Shown here piece by piece: positions 56,925 to 64,000 of a stretch of DNA of 64,000 bases (its first letter is position 1; every line of letters starts with the position of its first letter). This DNA comes from Liolophura sinensis (taxonomy: Eukaryota; Mollusca; Polyplacophora; Chitonida; Chitonidae). Where the stretch lies: contig NC_088295.1 in NCBI RefSeq assembly GCF_032854445.1, positions 56,773,249 to 56,837,248 on the forward strand. The letters run 5' to 3'. The translations under genes and the position numbers were made by a program. Below the pieces are notes generated by a model. That model worked only from the letters and a program-made list of their open reading frames with translations. It made no database searches and was not told the origin of the DNA.

Positions 56925-58609
56925 TATTTATTCATTTTCAATTTGAATAGCCACAAACTGTTCCACATACACTGAAGCGTTACAAATTATAGTTGATACT
57001 CATTTAAACATGTACTGTAAACCACCAATAATTCAGGAAAATTTTCTCCAAGTATTAAGTAGCGCGCCAAGCGAAGAATAAACGTGCTTTGACAATAATT
57101 TTTCTTAAAAACCAACATGTACACAGGCATCATTGCGTGGGGTCAAAAATTGTAAGAGTAATAGACCCCGCCTAATGTGACAAATCCCTGACTTCTGAGT
57201 GACTTTGTTTGAAATTATTGGCCATTTACTGTGCTCTGTCTCAGACAGTCTAGCTGCTGTAGCTAAATACTGACATAGTTCATACTGTATTTGAACTAAA
57301 AGTTTGCACCAAAACAGGAATTTCAGATGTAAATAAAGGTAATAAAATGTTATTTTTGGTTCTGAAACTTTTGAAACTTTCTGATATATTTTTATCCAGT
57401 TGGATAGCATTCCACTTTATAGCAAATAAACCTTAAAACACTTTTCTAAGAACAATAGAATTCTCCCAATTAGGCAAAATGAGTACTTAAGTCATGGAGG
57501 AAACTTTAGGCCAAATACAGTACAGGTAAATGTGCTTTTCAGCCAGTGTAGACTAATTACTGTCTACAGGTAATTAGAGGGACTTTGTAAATCCAAGCGC
57601 CAACTTAACACAGCTGACTCTTGCTGCCAAACATCACTGTCAAACATCGGTTGTATGTGAATTAAATTTTTCCCAATAATGTTTCTGAATAAGAATTTCT
57701 GATAAAATTGATGGCACGTTCTTTGGCCAGAGAGTAAATTGCACAATTTTATGACTCTAGCATAGAATAAGGTGAACACCAAATGTATTTTACTTCAGTC
57801 GCTAATCTATCATACATGATGAATTTGAAACATATACATGTATATATCTATTTCAATCATTTAAAAAATAGATATGCTATACACGTTTTTGTCCAATAAT
57901 TTGTTTAAAACAATATCCAAAACCTCCAACAAAATGTTCCCACTATATTGCCATAAGTACAAAGGAACCTTTTGGAATGTCCATCAACACAAGCTCTTTG
58001 AGCACTCACAAGCAATACCCTTTACCGATATCGCTCACGCATTTCAATTCAGTTATATCACAACTGCACCCAGGTCTTTTGCATGATTTCCAGTGTGGAT
58101 TTAGACAGCCAAATTGTATTTGCACTAAAATTAAGCCAGAATAACACTGCCTGTATGACACCAATATTACCTTTGGTGCTGAAATTTACCTTTTTCCGGT
58201 ATGAAATCATCCCACCTTCTTCACAAATCTCAAAACTCCTGTATACTAAAGATCAACAAAACACTCCAAATCAGCCAAAATGAGTAAATTTAGCCATGGA
58301 TGGATGATGGGATTGAATACATGCAGTATTCACTGTCTCCAAGAAACAAAATTTTTGTTTTCAGAAAGTTTGTTAAGAATGCTGTTGAAAATGTTCACTA
58401 GTGTGTGATGATGAGGACAAAACTGTAATATTGACACCCACAAGAAATCTGCTCAATTGTATGCCTATTTCTGCTGATAAATGGAACAAGACACGATTAG
58501 TCTGCAGCCTTAATACCAAACAAATTCATAGCACCGCACTGGTTGGTATCAGCTCTGCAAAATAGCAAATATGCACTAAAAAAGGACCAACTCTGTATCC
58601 TGGTTAGGG
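56925..58609 (-). other. XPO4: Probable XPO4 3' UTR
   Basis: This AT-rich stretch follows the XPO4 stop codon on the minus strand and has no other gene or recognisable SINE. On the minus strand, overlapping AATAAA hexamers occur at 56942-56933. Other AATAAA hexamers lie near 56472 and 56194, so the true end could be further left. A poly-A stretch of about 25 bases on + at 56657-56682 lies beyond the first signal. Confidence 0.45.
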
Positions 58610-61600
58610 TCACCTGACGCACAGAAAGCCACGGACATCCATTAAGAAGCGGTCAAAGTTCTCCATGAAGATGTGTTTGTTCTCAGGGGTGAGGGTGAGG
58701 GACAGAGAGACTGGGGTGAGCTGGTTAAAGGCAGAGGTCAGTCTCTCCTTGTACTCTGGCACCGTCTGGCTCTTTAACAACTCTGTCACTAGGCTGTGGT
58801 ACTGCTCCTGGATATCAAACAAAAATTATATCATTCAGCATGAAGAAAGGCAGGAGATCTTCTTTATCTCTTTATTTATTTATCTATTTATTTGATTGGT
58901 GCTTACACCATACTAAAGAATATTTCACTTATACAACGACAGCAAGCATTACTGTGGGAGGAAAGGAGAGCAAGTCAGCATATAAAAGCGACTGCACTGG
59001 TGAGAGGTTCCTGGGTCATTGTGCTGCACTAGCATGCTTAACCACTAGGCCACAGAGGCCTCAGGAGCTCTTCATCACAATGTACTGTTACCTTACTCAT
59101 TTTCATTTCATTTTTTATTCACAATAAACCTTAAATTAAATACATAAGTATACATGAGTGATACATTTGGCGGGAATAAATCTCACAAGAGCTTGTTCTA
59201 TCCCATAAAAAGTAGAATGTTATATAATAGAGTATATAAATAGATTAATGGCAATGATATTAAAGTGTGACACATATAAGAATACCTGGTAACGAGCAAA
59301 TGTTCGCACTCAGCAATGAGAATGATATCACTGAGTATAAAGAAAAATTTGAGGCATTTATCCCAATGTAATTTTGGTTAATGTTTTCTTTGCAGAATGC
59401 AATGAAGTGTATGAAGATGCCAAGATGTAAGAATGGACTTTCCGAAGTTCACCAAGGCCTTAAAATCATACTTTTGATGTCAGACTTAATCTTTTCTAAT
59501 AAAAAATCAATCGAACTTCACAAAAATAAAAACTCTTTAGGTCGCCCTATAAGGTACATGGATATTAAAGTTAGAATCCAGGAAAACATGTCAGTCGAAA
59601 AATGCAAAAGTTTTGGGCGAAATACATCAAGTCTTAATCCTGACATGCCTTGGTTTGTTTATTTATTAGATTGGTGTTTTATGCCGTACTCAAGAATATT
59701 TAACTTATACCACGGCAACCAGCATTATGGTGGGACGAAACCGGGCAGAGCCAGGGGAAACCCTCGACCATCCGCAGGTTGCTGGAAGACCTTACTTGCC
59801 TTGGTATTGAGCCAAATACCTGCAAGAGGCCAAGGCTCTTAACATCTGAGGAATGAGAGTTTAGAAACCTCAAGATGTGCCTGACACACAGGTATGTCAT
59901 GTCAGGGTGAATAGTCAGGCTTAGTGTTAATGATCGAAGCATCGTCCTGTTTCAAACTCTTTAACGAAGCAGTTATTCAAATGCAGTGTTAATATGAAAA
60001 CCAATGCATCACAAAATCAGTATAGCACTTTAAGTTTTAAACTGAGCAACAGCAGTATTTCTTAATAATGTCTGTCATGGGGGGTAGGACACAAAAACTG
60101 AACAAATCTTACAATTCTAGGTGGAGGAGATCTGTAGTTATACATAACAGTAGCAGCACCAACAGATTCAAGGAAAGACAATTCCATTCCATTCGATACC
60201 ACACCATACGACAGTAAATACTGATGTATACAAATGACAAACCTTGCGTGAACAGATGAGGGAGAAGAAACAGGTGCTGGCAATGTCTAACAATATCATG
60301 TCAAAACTCTCCAGGAGAAGCATCTTGAAAACCAACTAAAACATAAAACAAACTCAGGTTAATAATGTATTACAAACACTATCTTATCAGAGTGCACATG
60401 GTTTGTTTAAAGGAACAGACAGCTAAAACTTGACACAGGTTTCACCAGATAGACTGCAGCAAAAACTATATCTAAGAATACTTTTTTTCATATGTTTAGA
60501 CTTAAAATGGAATTACTTGTAAATGCAGTCAAATATTTGATTTTATAGGTGGGTTTTATTTATTTATTAATTTGATTTGTTTTACGCCGTACTCAAGAAT
60601 ATTTCACCTATACGACAGCCGGCCAACATTATGGTTGGTGGAAACCGGGCAGAGCTGGACTTGAACTCACAGCGACCGCATTGGTAAGAGGTTACTAGGT
60701 CATTACAAGGTGGGTTTTAGGGACCATAATACCAATGGCAATGTACTCTTATGTTATTATACATCACACTTTTTTTCTCTCTACGTTCATCTGCAGGTGA
60801 ATTTTTTTATTAACAATCTTTTTCTTTTACTTGTGGGTTTTAACAGATATTTGGAATTTAAAAAGACATGTTTAGAGTGGGAAGAACTTTTTTCTGATGT
60901 CAGAGTACCTTAAAGTTCCTACATCCTACCACAGTATTCAAACGATTGAAAGTATTAATAATGTAACTTTCCAAAAAAAAAAAGTTTTCAGTGTTCGTTT
61001 CATGTTTTACCTTTCTTTCACTTTTATACAGTTTATGACCTGTACCCACTCTACATACACAAATATATCTTGTTTTTTGAATAAGGATGGTATCAAAAAG
61101 TCATGTATGTCTCAGTCATTATTGAATGCGATATATGTCTACAAAATGCATTCTAAATTAAGTACAGCACTGCATTTTGTCCCTTAGCACCACTGACTGA
61201 CATGCGCAGGTATGCAATGCAACAAAAAGAAGCAAGAGACATAATATTTTGGGAAACAAAGCTATAGTCAAAGTGTTCAGGGCCCAGTTGTTCAAAAGTG
61301 TATCAGCTAATACTGCTATTAAACTAAAATTGGTATTATATTTAAATTTTTTAGCTAAATAACAGCAGCAGTACTTCTAGTTCATATTTAATATAACGTT
61401 ACACAATTTTTTTGGCCAAAAAGTCCAAAATTGCAGACTGAAATCTGGTATTAAATCTTAAACCAGTTTTGAACAACCCGACTCTGACTCCTTAAATTGC
61501 TGTATTAGTATTTGGGTTTGTTAAAATTGAGCCTACCTTCAGAAAATGTGTCAGCGCCTCATATAGGAATGCAGTAGCTGGTGAAGTCTCTAGTACATGG

Positions 61601-63885
61601 GTGGCCAGAGCCTGGATAATCTCCATGGCCAGTTTGGTGATAGCAATACCATACCTGAGCTGAGGTTAATGGACAATAATGCAATCACAGTTTTGAGTGA
61701 GTGAGTGAGTGATTGGGGTTGAACATCATACGTAACAATTTTTCAGTCATATGACTACAAAGGAATCCTTAGAGTGCATGTAATGTGCTTCCTTCTTGCA
61801 GGACAGATTTCCACTGTTCTTTTATCTAGTGCTGCTTTCTCTGAGACGCCTTACCGAAGACAAGCAAGCCGCCCTGCCGAAGCCATTATACTGATACGCG
61901 TCAACCAGTCGTTGCACTATCCCCTAAATGCTGAATACAAAGTGGGGAAGTTACAACTTCCTCTTTTAAGGTCTTAGGTGTGATTCGACCCAAGATTGAC
62001 CCTGGATCTTCCACTCCGGAAGCGGACGCTATACCAACTGTGCTATCAGGGCCGGTCACAGATTTGAATATGTAACCATAAAAAAAAAAACCCTGACAAA
62101 CCCAAATCTTCTTCTTTCATCATCTGCTACAGATATCTTGTTGCATACCAGTATTTGAAATATAAATAGTACAGAGAGGTGTAAAACACCAATCGAATAA
62201 GTAAATAAATACAAAAAAAAATTACCAATTTAAAAAAAAGCCACAAATAACTCACATTTGTTCAAGAACAGAACATAGATGTAGTTTTAGCTATGAAAAC
62301 CCAGAAAATTTGTGCTGATTTTGTTTCCACGTCTTTGTATGGCATCACAAGCATTCGATGTTTTCAAGTCTACACATGTATGCTATAGAAGTAAATGTAC
62401 TTTCTACAGTTTAATTTCCAGTTTCTGTTTTCCACAGCAAAATGACAAAAATAGTTTTATGCCATTAAACCCATTCAAGAGGTCAAAATGATGTTGTAGG
62501 ACAAATAGCATTATAGTGTTCATGCAGTTTTATACAGACCACTGGTTATCCACTGCTAATCCCAATATGTCTGTGGTTAAGTTATTTAGTATTAAGTAAG
62601 CCTGGAGGTTTTTGCTGGACCCTCCAGTATACCCCACCTATTTGTGCAGAGCTGACTGCCATTGTACAAGTAAACAACTCTAGACTATGGTGTTGTACAA
62701 CATTCAATTAACAGTTTAGCAGAATTATATCTGCCTGAAAACAGATCAGCTGGTAGAGATATGAGAAAAAAATGTTGTACAGGCATGAGAAAACAATCTT
62801 ATACAGGGATCAGAAAACAAAGCTTGTAAAGGGATTGGAAAACCATCTTATACAGGAATCAGAAAATAAAAGCATGTACAGGGATCAGAAAACAAAGCTT
62901 GTAAAGGGATTGGAAAACCATCTTATACAGGAATCAGAAAATAAAAGCATGTAAAGGGATGACAAAACAATCTTATACAGGAATCAGAAAATAAAAGCTT
63001 GTAAAGGGATGAGAAAACAATCTTATACAGGGATCAGAAAACAAAGCTTGTAAAGGGAATGGAAAACCATCTTATACAGAGATCAGGAAAAAGCTTGTCT
63101 CACGAAACAATCTTGTACAGAGATCACAAAGAGTCTTGTGGAGAGGCCAGAAAACAGCAAGGATACGAGTTGAGTCCAAGCTCCACCGATGCCATAAACA
63201 TTTTGAAATGAGACTCTGGTAGGACAACAAACTTCTCCGGGTGGACCTCCATCAGGAATGAGACCAACTTAAAATAACTCAAGCACAAAGTCGGGAACTG
63301 GAAAATAATATGTTGACATAAACACTCCAGCATTTCAACTATTTAGACATAAAAGATTCGCAGGCCCGCAGGAGATATCAATAGTTAAAGTACATTGTGA
63401 GGAAACAATCTCACAAACCAGGATCCATGTACATATGCATATATGTATATATATATATATATATAACCCTTTCCATTGAGTTACTCAGAAACTTGATAAA
63501 ACAGGATATTTTCACCTTTAATAATTTTACGCTGGAGTTTCAAGTTCTGACATTACATCATCTGTGTGACATGCTTGCTGACATGCAAATTCTCTAAAAA
63601 AAAAACATTTCAGGTTATAAAATTCATCGATGACAGATAATATTTTCATACTGTGTATACCAGCCCATGTTAAAATGCATTGATTTGCCCCCAACGTGTC
63701 ACAAAGGGATGTCACAGGGTTGTCGTAATCTTGAAAATTCCTTACTTATCCAGTGAAAAACCTGACAATCTGTAATGTACCTGTACTCACCCTTAGTAAA
63801 TCAGCATTCATGACGGGTATGAGAATGTTCAGGCCATACAGTATCACATCAGACACCTCTATCTTCTCTCCTGGTGAGGCATCTT
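58610..63885 (-). CDS. XPO4: Exportin-4, C-terminal five exons (partial; continues beyond window)
   Basis: Importin-beta-family, Ran-GTP-dependent transport receptor; the family exports eIF5A and SMAD3 and imports some SOX factors. Only the last 210 or so codons of a protein of about 1150 aa are here. Minus-strand exons in order: 63885-63791, 63297-63167, 61654-61537, 60335-60243, 58807-58610. Each is bounded by AG and GT, and phases match across all four introns. Diagnostic stretches are VSDVILYGLNILIPVMNADL in the first exon, FPTLCLSYFKL and PEKFVVLPESHFK in the second, FKMLLLESFDM in the fourth and the terminal FDRFLMDVRGFLCVR. These align by eye with the vertebrate XPO4 C terminus, which also ends in a short LCV-basic motif. 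The helices fit the end of a HEAT-repeat superhelix. The introns hold three SINEs of one family, one of another, and a minisatellite. Identity is firm; exon edges are by eye. Confidence 0.95.
58863..59061 (-). mobile_element. SINE family A with internal deletion, XPO4 last intron
   Basis: Tail and head are both present (ATTTATTTGATTGGTGC, GAATATTTCACTTATAC, then CTGGTGAGAGGTTCCTGGG and GGCCACAGAGGCC), but the core between them is deleted. 12-bp TSD CAGGAGATCTTC / CAGGAGCTCTTC at 58851-58862 and 59062-59073. It sits 55 bp from the last XPO4 exon. Confidence 0.88.
59655..59796 (-). mobile_element. SINE family A, short form with TSD, XPO4 last intron
   Basis: Left end is the tail TTGTTTATTTATTAGATTG; right end is CCGCAGGTTGCTGGAAGACC, the short-form start. 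Perfect 9-bp TSD TGCCTTGGT at 59646-59654 and 59797-59805. Confidence 0.93.
60559..60707 (-). mobile_element. SINE family A, internally deleted, with TSD, XPO4 intron
   Basis: Tail and conserved block at the left, joined to the B-box region (GACTTGAACTCACAGCG) after AACCGGGCAGAGCTG, so the middle is missing. Perfect 12-bp TSD AGGTGGGTTTTA at 60547-60558 and 60708-60719. The target resembles the fold-back family F1. Confidence 0.93.
61697..62055 (-). mobile_element. SINE family B (ACTC-tailed), full length, XPO4 intron
   Basis: Head on the minus strand has A box TAGCACAGTTGGTATAGCG and B box GGGTCGAATCACA; the tail is (CACT)n at the left. TSD TCACAGTTTTGA / TCACAGATTTGA at 61685-61696 and 62056-62067. 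It lies only 30 bp upstream (in gene sense) of an XPO4 exon acceptor. Confidence 0.93.
62165..62215 (+). mobile_element. SINE family A tail remnant
   Basis: GAGGTGTAAAACACCAATCG followed by ATAAGTAAATAAAT is the extreme 3' end of the family. Confidence 0.5.
62765..63130. repeat. Minisatellite in XPO4 intron, about 24/49-bp period
   Basis: Alternating GGGATCAGAAAACAAAGC-TTGTAAA and GGGATKRGAAAACMATCTTATACA units, about 15 half-units. The block 62824-62886 recurs nearly unchanged at 62897-62959. The array stops about 40 bp from the exon at 63167. Confidence 0.88.
63439..63466. repeat. (TA)n microsatellite, XPO4 intron
   Basis: TATATGTATATATATATATATATA-type simple repeat. Confidence 0.85.
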
Positions 63886-64000
63886 CTGTTAGACACAATC
63901 AATATGCAGTCTTAAGAGTAATACCCTGGTGTGGATAACCCTATGTCACAGAGGCCCCCTGGTATATACATGTATATTAGGTCCACCCCTAGGCCACAGA

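Noticed and set aside
59381-59842. 153-codon frame in the XPO4 intron
   Set aside because: It runs into a minus-strand SINE (59655-59796), lies antisense in an intron and has no recognisable domain.

Overview
This is eukaryotic, intron-rich and AT-rich animal DNA, most likely from a lophotrochozoan and probably a mollusc. The organism call is inference. It rests on invertebrate-grade versions of three animal genes, many tRNA-headed SINEs that resemble the V-SINE/RUDI-type and Meta-type elements described from molluscs, frequent TACATGTA palindromes, and abundant minisatellites. Nothing bacterial or viral was recognised.

Three genes can be supported. (1) CCT8, the theta subunit of the TRiC/CCT chaperonin, on + from 6271 to about 22434, in 17 coding exons that join in frame at GT-AG introns. 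Its conserved C-terminal tail is present but out of frame because of one extra G near 22423-22425. (2) A single-exon rhodopsin-family GPCR on + (49836-50918, 360 aa), very close to vertebrate GPR45/GPR63 (PSP24). (3) The last five coding exons of exportin-4 (XPO4) on - (63885 down to 58610). The rest of XPO4 lies beyond the right edge. No functional link between the three genes is evident; they look like ordinary neighbours.

Layout: 1-6100 is intergenic and holds a 55-bp minisatellite, a SINE fragment and a fold-back element. 6100-22470 is CCT8, whose introns carry SINEs, palindromic elements and minisatellites. 22470-49800 is gene-poor and dominated by repeats: a 29-bp minisatellite of more than 2 kb interrupted by exactly 200 N, a 42-bp, a 40-bp and a 38-bp minisatellite, many SINEs including nested ones, and a 2.3-kb unit bounded by about 260-bp inverted repeats. 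49836-50918 is the GPCR. 51250-56900 is intergenic with SINEs and a palindromic element. 56900-64000 is XPO4 on the minus strand.

The most interesting material is in the repeats. Three SINE families with different bodies share one 3' end. Several copies of the commonest SINE begin at nearly the same internal point, and some of these are flanked by target-site duplications. A minisatellite appears to have grown out of one arm of a long inverted-repeat element. No new defence, secretion or biosynthetic system was seen. All alignments were done by eye, so element edges are approximate unless a target-site duplication (TSD) fixes them.
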